This document shows, piece by piece, positions 17,613 to 26,579 of a stretch of 64,000 bases of DNA. The stretch's first letter is position 1, and each line of letters begins with the position of its first letter. Both the position numbers and the translations under genes were made by a program. The stretch is from Dyadobacter sediminis (GTDB lineage: Bacteria > Bacteroidota > Bacteroidia > Cytophagales > Spirosomataceae): positions 124,001 through 188,000 of the forward strand of contig NZ_VCEI01000031.1 in assembly GCF_005860765.1 (NCBI RefSeq), given 5' to 3'. A model generated the notes under the pieces. It was not told the origin of the DNA, ran no database searches, and saw nothing but the letters and a program-made list of their open reading frames with translations.

Positions 17613-17650
17613 TGTGAAAGGCAATTTATATTCAAACTATAAAATCTGTT

Positions 17651-17658
17651 CAAATCTA
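17651..17658 (-). promoter_or_regulatory. -7 element upstream of the guanylyltransferase gene
   Basis: Minus-strand TAGATTTG matches TAnnTTTG, about 40 nt upstream of the ATG at 17612. No convincing -33 element was found at 19-21 nt. Confidence 0.35.
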
Positions 17659-17902
17659 AGGATAAAGAGCCACTTATGCCCGGTTCAAACCGCTTGTTGC
17701 AAGCAGGGAATGAGCCTGCGGAAAGCTGCAAAGCATAAGGATCTATCTTTTAAAATACTTATACTAAGCGGAATGCACAAGCTGACATCCATAAAACAGA
17801 CGCGTTAAATAAGTAATATTTCAAGAAAAAATAGAATATAAAATTTAATATTTAATCTTTATAACTTTATACAATATTGCTAAAATCTTTCCTCATAATT
17901 CT

Positions 17903-20900
17903 ATGAAATACACTTCTACTATTATAAGAATCTGTCTGTCGGTCTTGCTTGTTGTTGCCGGTAACCGGGCATTTTCCCAGATTGTAATCGAAGGAAACGT
18001 AACGGAATCCGTCACGGGCGAGCCGCTTGCAGGCGTAAGTCTGCAGGTGAAGGGAAAAGTAGCCGGAACCATAACGGACAATAAAGGAAAATTCAGCCTG
18101 AGCACCACTTCGGAGCCGCCGTTTGTCATTGCCGTTTCGTCAGTCGGGTTTCAGACGCAGGAAATCCAGATTACAGGCGGATTGTCGAACCTAAGTATAA
18201 AGCTGGTTGAACAGGCCGTTTTGGGAAAAGAACTGGTCGTTTCCGCATCCAGAATCGAAGAAAGCGTTATGAAATCGCCTGTCGCCATTGAAAAGATGGA
18301 CATCAGAGGAATCCGGGAAACGGCTTCGCCCAATTTTTACGATGCACTCGCCAACCTGAAAGGCATCGACTTTGCAACGCAGGGTGTTTTGTTCAAATCG
18401 GTCAACATGCGCGGATTCGGAAGTACCGGAAATACACGTACCGTACAAATGATCGACGGAATGGATAATCAGGCGCCCGGGCTGAATTTTGCACTGGACA
18501 ATATGATCGGGATGTCGGAACTGGACGTTGAGAGCGTGGAAGTACTGCCCGGCGCAGCTTCGGCACTTTACGGCCCGAATGCCATCAACGGCCTGATCCT
18601 GATGAACAGCAAGAGTCCGTTTTTGTATCAGGGATTAAGTGCGAACGTAAAAAGCGGCGTTATGCATGAATCCAGCCGCTCCAAGGCAACTACGCCATTT
18701 GTGGAAGGTACAATCCGTTATGCCAAAGCATTCAATAATAAGCTTGCGTTCAAGGCAAATCTGTCTTATGTAACAGCAAAAGACTGGGAAGCAAACAATT
18801 ATACCAATCTCAACGTTGGCGGAAACGGCGACCCGAACCGCGGCGCAGGAACAGACCTTGATTATGACGGGGTAAATATTTACGGCGATGAAATCCAGAC
18901 AAACATCAATTCCGTGGCAAGAACACTGGCTGCAAACGGGATCATTCCGCAGCAGGCCGTAGGGCTGGTTCCGAGTACGTTCGTAAGCCGTACAGGTTAC
19001 AGAGAAAAAGACCTTGTGGATTACAACACGAAAAGTTTAAAGGCCAATGCGGCCGTTCATTACCGGATCAATGAAAAAGTTGAAGCGGTTGCACAAGTAA
19101 ACTACGGCTACGGAACGACCGTTTATACCGGCACAGGGCGTTATTCGCTAAGGAATTTCAATTTAACACAAGCCAAGCTTGAACTGCGCGGCGATAATTT
19201 CACGCTGCGTGCCTACACAACGCAGGAACGTTCCGGAAAATCGTATTTGTCCGGCCTTGCAGCCGTTTCCATGCTCAACGAGGCTAAACCCAACAGTACA
19301 TGGTTTGGACAATATGTGGGCGCATTTGCAACGGCGCGGGGTTCCGGCGTTCCGGAAGCAGAAGCGCACATTGCCGCCCGCCAGTTTGCGGATAAAGACA
19401 TGCCGATGCCGGGCACTGCTGCATTCAACGATTTGCTGAACAAATACCGGAACACAGCCATCGTCAACGGCGGCGGAGGCTTTGCGGATAAAACCAACCT
19501 TTATCATATAGAAGGTTTTTACAATTTCAAAAATGAAGTCCGGTTTGTTGAACTGCTTGCAGGCGCCAATTACAGGTTGTATCAGCTGCGTTCGGCGGGA
19601 ACTTTGTTTGCCGATACAAAAGAAGGAAGGGACGGCGTTATCCCGATTAATGAATATGGTGCTTTTGTTCAGGCAGGAAAAAACCTGCTTTCCAATCACC
19701 TGAAACTGACCGGATCTGTCAGGTATGATAAAAACGAAAACTTTGACGGACAGTTTACACCGCGTATTTCAGCCGTAACATCTTTCGGCGAGCACAATAT
19801 CCGCTTGTCTTATCAGACCGGTTTTCGCATTCCGACTACACAAAATCAATATATTGACCTGAAAACGCCGGCCGGAACGCTGATCGGCGGCCTTCCTGAA
19901 TTTGATGAACGTTATAATCTTTCCAAAGGGATTTTAAGACAGAATCTATCCGAAGAATCCATCCGAAATGCCATAGCAAGCGATCCTTCTATTCTGGAAA
20001 GTGCAACGAATTATGCCAAAGCAGCCGTTACACAGCAGGCCACGGTTGCCATTACGCAGGCAGTTACCGCGCAGGTTACACAAGCAGTAAACCAGGCTGT
20101 TGCAGCCGGCCAAATCCCGAACCAGCCTGCAGCGATCCAGGCCGCCATTACTGCCGGTGTAAACCAGAACCTTCCCGGCGTTCTGGCCTCGCAGCTTCCG
20201 GGTATTCTGGCGGCTCAGGTTCCCGGCCTTGTTCCCGATCTTGCCAAGGCGTATGCACTGGAAAAGATGCCCAAATACAAAGCGACCAAGTTAAAACCGG
20301 AACGGATTGCTTCTTACGAAATCGGTTATAAAGGCGTAATTGCCAAAAAGCTGTTTGTGGATGCTTATTATTATGTGAGTAAATACAGAAATTTTCTGGG
20401 CGGTTCGGTGATTGTAGTGCCCACCGCAGCTGCGGCGCCGGGATTGCCTGTAGAATCCGGAATCGGCGTGGGCAGTTACAATGCCTATTCCAGAACGGTG
20501 AACACATCGGAAACAATCACCACGCGCGGGTTTGCGCTCGGACTGAACTACGCATTTCCAAGAGGTTTTAACGCAGGCGGCAATGTTGCAAACAACGAAC
20601 TGACGGATTTCAAACCTTCCGCAGAAGTGCAATATTCACAGTTCAACACGCCTAAATACCGTTATAACCTGAATTTCGGAAAAAGGATTACAAGTACGGG
20701 CTCTTTCGGGTTTAATGTTGCCTATCGTTATCAGCAGGCATTTCTTTGGGAATCAAGCTTTATGGTGCCGACCTCAACGGACGCGCCGTTATTTTCAAAC
20801 ACAATGGTTCCGGCAATAAGCAATCTGGATGCACAGGTGAGTTTGAAAGTTTCGTCCATCAAATCCATTCTGAAAATTGGCGGGACGAACCTTTTCGGAA

Positions 20901-20983
20901 AATCGTACTTTCAGGCATACGGAAGCGCCCATGTCGGTTCAACGTATTATGTTTCCATTACGTTTGATGAACTGCTGAACTAG
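17903..20983 (+). CDS. TonB-dependent outer-membrane receptor with carboxypeptidase-regulatory-like N-domain
   Basis: The 1026-residue protein has a signal peptide (about residues 1-25, ending AFSQ) and a carboxypeptidase-regulatory-like beta-sandwich (residues about 27-110, GEPLAGVSLQVKG...GKFSL). A plug domain (about 115-235, with VNMRGFG, VLPGAASALYGPNAINGLI) and a 22-strand barrel ending in an aromatic-rich strand follow. It imports an unknown ligand using TonB energy. No SusD partner follows, so it is not a SusCD pair. An unusual Ala/Gln/Pro-rich low-complexity insert of about 90 residues sits near 700-790 within the barrel, probably in an extracellular loop. The next gene is convergent and starts 5 nt past the stop. 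Confidence 0.9.
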   Translation: MKYTSTIIRICLSVLLVVAGNRAFSQIVIEGNVTESVTGEPLAGVSLQVKGKVAGTITDNKGKFSLSTTSEPPFVIAVSSVGFQTQEIQITGGLSNLSIKLVEQAVLGKELVVSASRIEESVMKSPVAIEKMDIRGIRETASPNFYDALANLKGIDFATQGVLFKSVNMRGFGSTGNTRTVQMIDGMDNQAPGLNFALDNMIGMSELDVESVEVLPGAASALYGPNAINGLILMNSKSPFLYQGLSANVKSGVMHESSRSKATTPFVEGTIRYAKAFNNKLAFKANLSYVTAKDWEANNYTNLNVGGNGDPNRGAGTDLDYDGVNIYGDEIQTNINSVARTLAANGIIPQQAVGLVPSTFVSRTGYREKDLVDYNTKSLKANAAVHYRINEKVEAVAQVNYGYGTTVYTGTGRYSLRNFNLTQAKLELRGDNFTLRAYTTQERSGKSYLSGLAAVSMLNEAKPNSTWFGQYVGAFATARGSGVPEAEAHIAARQFADKDMPMPGTAAFNDLLNKYRNTAIVNGGGGFADKTNLYHIEGFYNFKNEVRFVELLAGANYRLYQLRSAGTLFADTKEGRDGVIPINEYGAFVQAGKNLLSNHLKLTGSVRYDKNENFDGQFTPRISAVTSFGEHNIRLSYQTGFRIPTTQNQYIDLKTPAGTLIGGLPEFDERYNLSKGILRQNLSEESIRNAIASDPSILESATNYAKAAVTQQATVAITQAVTAQVTQAVNQAVAAGQIPNQPAAIQAAITAGVNQNLPGVLASQLPGILAAQVPGLVPDLAKAYALEKMPKYKATKLKPERIASYEIGYKGVIAKKLFVDAYYYVSKYRNFLGGSVIVVPTAAAAPGLPVESGIGVGSYNAYSRTVNTSETITTRGFALGLNYAFPRGFNAGGNVANNELTDFKPSAEVQYSQFNTPKYRYNLNFGKRITSTGSFGFNVAYRYQQAFLWESSFMVPTSTDAPLFSNTMVPAISNLDAQVSLKVSSIKSILKIGGTNLFGKSYFQAYGSAHVGSTYYVSITFDELLN

Positions 20984-20988
20984 AGATT

Positions 20989-21633
20989 TTATTTTTCACC
21001 GTAAGCCAGGTCGCCGGCATCGCCGAGGCCCGGCACGATGTAATATTGTTCGTTCAGTTTCTGATCCACGGCGCCCAGCCATAAACGGCAGTGCGGAATT
21101 CTTTTCTGGAGAAACTCCACGCCTTCGGGACTGGCGATAACGGATGCAATATGTGTTTGAGAAGGAATCCCGAAACGCAGCAGCGCATGATATACTTTTT
21201 CCAGCGAACGGCCGGTTGCCAGCATCGGATCGATAAGGATCAGTATTTTTCCTGTCAGGTCCGGGCTGGTGATGTAATCCATTTCTACTTCAAATTCATC
21301 TTCATCATTGATATGATGGCCGCGGTAGGCGCCAATAAAAGCATTGTCTGCTTTGTCAAAGAGATTCAGAAAACCCTGATGCAGAGGAAGTCCGGCACGT
21401 AAAATCGTAGCAAGAACCACGGGCTGCAATAAAGACCTTGAAGAAGCCTGCCCCAAAGGGGTTGCAACTCTTTCTGTTTTAAAGGTAAGTGTCTTGGAAA
21501 GTTCATAAGCCAGCAACTCTCCTATCCGCTCCATGTTCCTCCGGAACCGCATCCGGTCATTCTGACAATTCACATCACGCAATTCAGCCAGATAATGGTC
21601 GGCGATAGAAGGTTTCTGGGTAAGTAAAAACAT
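20989..21633 (-). CDS. upp: Uracil phosphoribosyltransferase
   Basis: Upp converts uracil and PRPP to UMP in pyrimidine salvage. The 214-residue protein shows LRAGLPL, the PRPP-binding loop ILIDPMLATGRS (about residues 131-142), and the uracil-recognition C-terminus PGLGDAGDLAYG. Length matches bacterial UPRT. It converges with the receptor gene with no terminator in the 5-nt gap, and diverges from the RemB-like gene. Confidence 0.95.
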   Translation of the reverse strand: MFLLTQKPSIADHYLAELRDVNCQNDRMRFRRNMERIGELLAYELSKTLTFKTERVATPLGQASSRSLLQPVVLATILRAGLPLHQGFLNLFDKADNAFIGAYRGHHINDEDEFEVEMDYITSPDLTGKILILIDPMLATGRSLEKVYHALLRFGIPSQTHIASVIASPEGVEFLQKRIPHCRLWLGAVDQKLNEQYYIVPGLGDAGDLAYGEK

Positions 21634-21759
21634 AGGGATGACAGTATTTTAAACTACTTCATGCAAGATAATACAAATTCATTGACGTAATTTGGAACAG
21701 TGATTCGAAAAATTTCGGGCAAATGCCTGAGTTATGTGTCCAGTAGAAATTTTTTGCCT

Positions 21760-23502
21760 ATGTATCAAGGAATTATCCGTCTTTCCCAAATACTGTTGAT
21801 AACACTGACATCCTTGTCGTACGTACATGCGCAAAGCTCTTTTATTCCGCTTAATGATGATTATTACCATTTGATTGACCGGCTGGAGATCAAACGCGGC
21901 AAGCTGACCGAAGGTTTTCACTCCAATGTAAAACCTTTTGAAAGAAAAGCAGTTGTCGCATTAACCGACTCCATTCTTAAGGAAGGTACGGTTGATCTCA
22001 CCAAACGGGACTGGGAAACAATTGATTATCTTAGAGAGGACAGCTGGGAATGGGCCGATAACATGGTTGCTACCGACTCGCTGCAATACAGCCGTCTTGG
22101 AAGGCTGGGCTGGTTCAAATCGCCGCCTCCCGGAGAAAAAAGGAAATTTTTTGAACATCCGGCAGACCTGTACAGCATTCACAACAAGGACTTTGACCTT
22201 CATTTCAATTTTACAACGACCAACTTCATCGGTCAGGATCAGAATCCGGACAGTACTTCCAACTTGTGGTTTACAGGCAGAGGTGTCGAAATCAGGGGAA
22301 TGATCAATGAAAAACTGGGATTTTACACGTACGTAGCCGATAATCAGGGCCGCTTTCCGGCATATGTAAATGATTTCAAGCCGCAGTACAGCTTTCCCGG
22401 CGAAGGACTTGCCAAGGTAACGAGGAACAATGGCGTCGATTTTTTATCTGCACGCGGTTACATCACATTTCGTCCGCTAAGAAGTGTGAACGTCCGTTTT
22501 GGCCATGACTATAATGTATTCGGCAGCGGATACCGTTCGATGATTTTATCCAATAACAGCAGCCCGTACTTGTTTTTAAGACTGGATACGCAGCTTGGAC
22601 GGTTTCATTATACAAATCTCTGGACAAGCATGATCAATTCGGATGATCAGTCGTGGAAGGAAGGATTAAGAGGCAAAAAATTTGCGGCAATTCACCATCT
22701 AAGCGTAAATCTCGGCGATCGCGTCAACATCGGCGTTTTTGAGGCGGAAGTTTTCAACCGTGATTCGGTCGGCGGCGGTTATGACCTGAATTATCTCAAT
22801 CCGATCATTTTTTACAGATATGTGGAATCCTACATCGGAAGTCAGGACAATGCCATTCTGGGCTTTGATTTTCGCTGGCTGATCGGTAAAAAAGCTTCGC
22901 TTTACAGTCAGTTCGTTCTGGACGAATTTCTTACCAAATTTCTTTTTAACGGAAGTAAATCCTGGACCAACAAATACAGTCTTCAGGTAGGAGCCAAATA
23001 TGTGGATGCATTCGGAATTCCCAATTTGGACCTGCAGGCGGAGTATAACATGGCGCGGCCTTATACTTACTCGCACAAAGACGGCGGAAGAAACTACATG
23101 CATTACGGACAGGCACTCGCGCATCCGCTCGGCGCCAACTTTAAGGAATATATTGGCATTCTGCGTTATAAATTATCTGCACGCCTTTCTGCTTACGGAA
23201 CCGTGATGTATGCAGAAAAAGGAAATGATCCTTTCGGCAGCAATAGCAATTTCGGCGGAAATATTGCAAAGAGCTACGAAACACGCTATGGCGACCTGAA
23301 TCAGAAAATTCTTCAGGGAATCAAGGCTACGACTACTTATACCGACTTGCGGCTCAGCTTTTCTCTGGCACACAATTTATTTCTCGACGGACGTTATCTG
23401 ATGAGAAAAGTCAAATCCGCAGAAACAAGGACTTCAGCCGATGCCAACGTGTTCTCTTTTGCCATCAGATACAACATGGCATACAGGCAGCAAACTTTTT
23501 GA
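21760..23502 (+). CDS. Outer-membrane protein, RemB/Wzi-like
   Basis: The protein of about 580 residues has a signal peptide (ATG 21760, ending YVHAQ) and a periplasmic N-terminal helical part. The remainder is beta-barrel-like, rich in aromatic alternation and ending in a terminal strand with FAIRYNM. The layout resembles the Wzi capsule-assembly family and the Bacteroidota gliding-motility-associated RemB; I recognise it by this pattern rather than by a single motif. The frame is open back to GTG 21700, but the internal ATG gives a clean signal peptide. It precedes nadC by 15 nt and may share its transcript. Confidence 0.65.
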   Translation: MYQGIIRLSQILLITLTSLSYVHAQSSFIPLNDDYYHLIDRLEIKRGKLTEGFHSNVKPFERKAVVALTDSILKEGTVDLTKRDWETIDYLREDSWEWADNMVATDSLQYSRLGRLGWFKSPPPGEKRKFFEHPADLYSIHNKDFDLHFNFTTTNFIGQDQNPDSTSNLWFTGRGVEIRGMINEKLGFYTYVADNQGRFPAYVNDFKPQYSFPGEGLAKVTRNNGVDFLSARGYITFRPLRSVNVRFGHDYNVFGSGYRSMILSNNSSPYLFLRLDTQLGRFHYTNLWTSMINSDDQSWKEGLRGKKFAAIHHLSVNLGDRVNIGVFEAEVFNRDSVGGGYDLNYLNPIIFYRYVESYIGSQDNAILGFDFRWLIGKKASLYSQFVLDEFLTKFLFNGSKSWTNKYSLQVGAKYVDAFGIPNLDLQAEYNMARPYTYSHKDGGRNYMHYGQALAHPLGANFKEYIGILRYKLSARLSAYGTVMYAEKGNDPFGSNSNFGGNIAKSYETRYGDLNQKILQGIKATTTYTDLRLSFSLAHNLFLDGRYLMRKVKSAETRTSADANVFSFAIRYNMAYRQQTF

Positions 23503-23517
23503 ATTTACTTTTTTATT

Positions 23518-24381
23518 ATGGAAACTAACCCGCACGAACTCCGCGATCTGATCCGGCTTGCACTGCTGGAAGACATCGGCGATGGCGATCATTCTTCCCT
23601 TTCCTCCGTACCCGAAAATGCAAAGAACCGCGCAAAATTACTTGTCAAGCAGGACGGGATTCTGGCCGGTGTGGATGTCGCATTGATTATTCTGGAAGAA
23701 ACAGCAGCTTACTATAATGATCCGCCGCTTGCAATAGATGTGTTACTTTCTGACGGAACTTCCGTCAAAAGCGGAGATATCGTATTTACGGTAGCTGGAA
23801 ATGCAAGGCTGATACTGAAAGCTGAGCGCCTGGTGCTGAACATGATGCAGCGTATGAGCGGGATTGCCACTTATACAAATCAGATGCTGAAACTGATCGG
23901 CGATTTGCCTGTCAAGTTGCTGGATACCCGTAAAACCACGCCCAATTTCAGGCTTTTTGAAAAAAAGGCAGTGAAAATAGGCGGAGCGGTCAATCACCGA
24001 ATGGGCCTTTATGATATGATTATGCTGAAAGATAATCATGTGGATTATGCCGGCGGCATTGAAGCAGCCATTACGAATGCCAGAAAATACCTTGAAAGAA
24101 CCGGGAAAAACCTGAAGATAGAAATCGAGACCCGGAACCTGAACGAAGTGGACGAAGTACTGCGGATCGGACAAGTGGATATCATCATGCTGGATAATTT
24201 TTCCATTGAAGATATGCGCGAGGCGGTGAAACGGATCGGCGGCCGCTTTGAAACGGAGGCTTCGGGAAATATTAATGAGAAAACGATCCGTGCTGTGGCA
24301 GAAACGGGTGTTACCGGCATTTCAAGCGGTGCATTGACGCATCAGGCGAGAAGTCTGGATCTGAGTTTGAAAGCCTTCTGA
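23518..24381 (+). CDS. nadC: Nicotinate-nucleotide pyrophosphorylase (carboxylating)
   Basis: NadC joins quinolinate and PRPP to give nicotinate mononucleotide in de novo NAD synthesis. The 287-residue protein has LLEDIGDGDHSS near the start and DTRKTTPNFR (phosphate/substrate-binding Arg and Lys), followed by MLKDNH. The loop IETRNLNEV and the SSGALTHQA C-terminal phosphate-binding segment complete the QPRTase pattern. It lies downstream of the RemB-like gene without nadA or nadB nearby. Confidence 0.95.
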   Translation: METNPHELRDLIRLALLEDIGDGDHSSLSSVPENAKNRAKLLVKQDGILAGVDVALIILEETAAYYNDPPLAIDVLLSDGTSVKSGDIVFTVAGNARLILKAERLVLNMMQRMSGIATYTNQMLKLIGDLPVKLLDTRKTTPNFRLFEKKAVKIGGAVNHRMGLYDMIMLKDNHVDYAGGIEAAITNARKYLERTGKNLKIEIETRNLNEVDEVLRIGQVDIIMLDNFSIEDMREAVKRIGGRFETEASGNINEKTIRAVAETGVTGISSGALTHQARSLDLSLKAF

Positions 24382-24404
24382 TCTTTAACCAAAATATAGA
24401 GCGT

Positions 24405-26525
24405 ATGCTTATATTTTATAAAAATGCATACGCTTTAAAAATATTTTGCTGTAACCCTGCATGTGCAGGATTTTACAGTCTGGTTACTTTCCTTTTTCTT
24501 GTGCCTGCACGCATGTTTGGTCAGGAGCCTCCGCGCATGGAAATGGACATTAATTCGTTTATCCAAAACCTTTTTCCGGATCCTTCCGAAGACACCGACT
24601 ATTCGGACCTTTATGAATCCCTGTTTCAGCTTTACGCCAATCCGCTGGATCTGAATTCCGTAACACATGACGAGCTGGCTTCTTTATTGATCCTTTCCGA
24701 TATTCAGCTGCAATCATTCTTTTTATACCGCGAGAAACTGGGGCCGTTGCTTTCGCTTTATGAACTGCAGGCCATTCCGGAATTTGACCTGGCAACCATT
24801 TACCGGCTGCTTCCGTTTGTAACCGTTCAGCCGCGCATGCTTTCCTTGCATGAATCGCTTAAAAACCCCACGCAGCATTTTCTGATGCTGCGTTCCGGAA
24901 AGTTGCTGGAAAAACAAAAAGGCTATTTACCCGCCAGTTCCGCTTCTTCTTCGCGGTATCAGGGAAAATCGTACAATGGCTATCTGAAATACCGGAATTC
25001 CCGCGCCGGATCTTACAGTTTTGGTCTGACAATGGAGAAAGATGCCGGTGAAAAACTATGGCTGTGGAACGGAAAACGCCAGATTTTCGGTAGTGATTTT
25101 ACTTCATTCCATATTCAGATGATGAACCGGAGAAAATTGAAAAATCTCATCATCGGCGATTTTCAGATGCAGGCCGGGCAAGGTCTGGTCATGGCCGCCG
25201 GATTTTCGCTCGGAAAAGGTTCGGAAGTAATCAGAACAGGTTACAGAAGTACGTTGGGGTTAAAACCGTATACATCCGTGCTGGAAGCCAATTTCTTTCG
25301 CGGAATAGCAGTCACTGTTTTACCGGGAAAAAATACGGAGCTTTCTGCTTTTTATTCCTTTGTCAAACGAGATGCAACAGAGGACAACCTTCCGGACGGG
25401 CCTGACAAAATCGTTGCTTCTTCATTGCCTTTAACGGGTTATCACCGTACGCCGGCCGAGCAAAAAAAGCACAACAACCTTTCCGAGCAGAATGCAGGCA
25501 TGCATTTGCTGTACAAAATGCCTTCGCAAAACGGACAGATCGGTGCGACGATGCTTTACACTTTTTACAGCATGACGATCAGGAAACGGGATGCTGCCTA
25601 CAATCGTTATGAATTTACAGGAAAACGGAATCTGATTATCGGCGTACATGGTGATTATCGCTGGCAGAATTTTCATTTTTTCGGAGAAGGTGCAAGGTCG
25701 CAAAGCGGCGGGCTGGGCGCAGTCGGCGGAATGATAGCAGGTTTGGGAAAGAAACTGGATCTTACGCTTCTTGCCCGGCATTACGATAAGCATTTTCATG
25801 CATTTTACGGAAATTCGTTTGGTGAAGGTTCGCGCCCGATCAATGAAACCGGCGTATATGCCGGACTGAAATACGCTCCGAACAGACGCTGGCAGTTCAG
25901 TGCTTTCTATGACCTTTTCCGGTTTCCGTGGCTGAAATATCAGGTTGATTCTCCGTCCCGCGGACAGGATTATTACGTGCATGCACTTTGGAAGCCAAGC
26001 AAGAAATTCAATGCTTACGCGCTTTTTCATGAAAAAAGAAAACAAAAAAACCAGCCCGGAAATCATGCTTCCAAACTTCCGCTTGCGACAACTGTTCACC
26101 ATACAGCCATGATCAATATTGAATATGATTTTCCGCTGCTTTTTTCATTGCGAACACGTTTGCAGAGCGGCAGTCTGAATTACATTAAAATTTCAAAGGG
26201 TTTTACGGTTTTACAGGATATCAGCTGGCATTTCCGGAAAATGGAACTGAGCGCCAGAATGGCTTATTTTCATACAGACGATTACGACAGCCGGCAATAT
26301 GTTTACGAAAAAGACATGCTTTATGCATTTTCAATTCCTGCGTATTATGATACCGGAACAAGGCATTATATGATGGTCCGATACAATCTTGACAAACATT
26401 TGAAACTATGGGTACGATGGTCGCAAACAAGGTATTCGCATCTGGATAAAATCAGTTCGGGGCTCAACGAAATTGAAGGAAATAAACGAAGTGAAATAAA
26501 AATGCAGATGATGTATCAGTTTTGA
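24405..26525 (+). CDS. Helix-hairpin-helix plus outer-membrane beta-barrel protein
   Basis: The 706-residue protein has an N-terminal hydrophobic export segment ending near FGQ (about residue 40) and then a tandem helix-hairpin-helix region (about 75-140, with NPLDLNSVTHDEL and LYELQAIPEFDLATIYRLL) of the ComEA/T2SS-K type. About 540 residues of alternating aromatic strands typical of an outer-membrane barrel follow. HhH domains usually contact DNA or form helical tethers. A role in DNA handling at the surface or in secretion would be speculative. The N-terminus is unusual (Cys-rich, MLIFYKN...) and the start is less certain. The architecture is recurrent in Bacteroidota but has no assigned function that I know of. 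Confidence 0.7.
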   Translation: MLIFYKNAYALKIFCCNPACAGFYSLVTFLFLVPARMFGQEPPRMEMDINSFIQNLFPDPSEDTDYSDLYESLFQLYANPLDLNSVTHDELASLLILSDIQLQSFFLYREKLGPLLSLYELQAIPEFDLATIYRLLPFVTVQPRMLSLHESLKNPTQHFLMLRSGKLLEKQKGYLPASSASSSRYQGKSYNGYLKYRNSRAGSYSFGLTMEKDAGEKLWLWNGKRQIFGSDFTSFHIQMMNRRKLKNLIIGDFQMQAGQGLVMAAGFSLGKGSEVIRTGYRSTLGLKPYTSVLEANFFRGIAVTVLPGKNTELSAFYSFVKRDATEDNLPDGPDKIVASSLPLTGYHRTPAEQKKHNNLSEQNAGMHLLYKMPSQNGQIGATMLYTFYSMTIRKRDAAYNRYEFTGKRNLIIGVHGDYRWQNFHFFGEGARSQSGGLGAVGGMIAGLGKKLDLTLLARHYDKHFHAFYGNSFGEGSRPINETGVYAGLKYAPNRRWQFSAFYDLFRFPWLKYQVDSPSRGQDYYVHALWKPSKKFNAYALFHEKRKQKNQPGNHASKLPLATTVHHTAMINIEYDFPLLFSLRTRLQSGSLNYIKISKGFTVLQDISWHFRKMELSARMAYFHTDDYDSRQYVYEKDMLYAFSIPAYYDTGTRHYMMVRYNLDKHLKLWVRWSQTRYSHLDKISSGLNEIEGNKRSEIKMQMMYQF

Positions 26526-26579
26526 CCTGCTATTTTTGTTCATCTGTAAGCAATAACAAAACAGAATTTTGATTTTCCA

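Noticed and set aside
25431..26102. 223-residue minus-strand frame inside the HhH-barrel gene
   Set aside because: It is fully antisense to a well-formed outer-membrane gene and has no recognisable motif.
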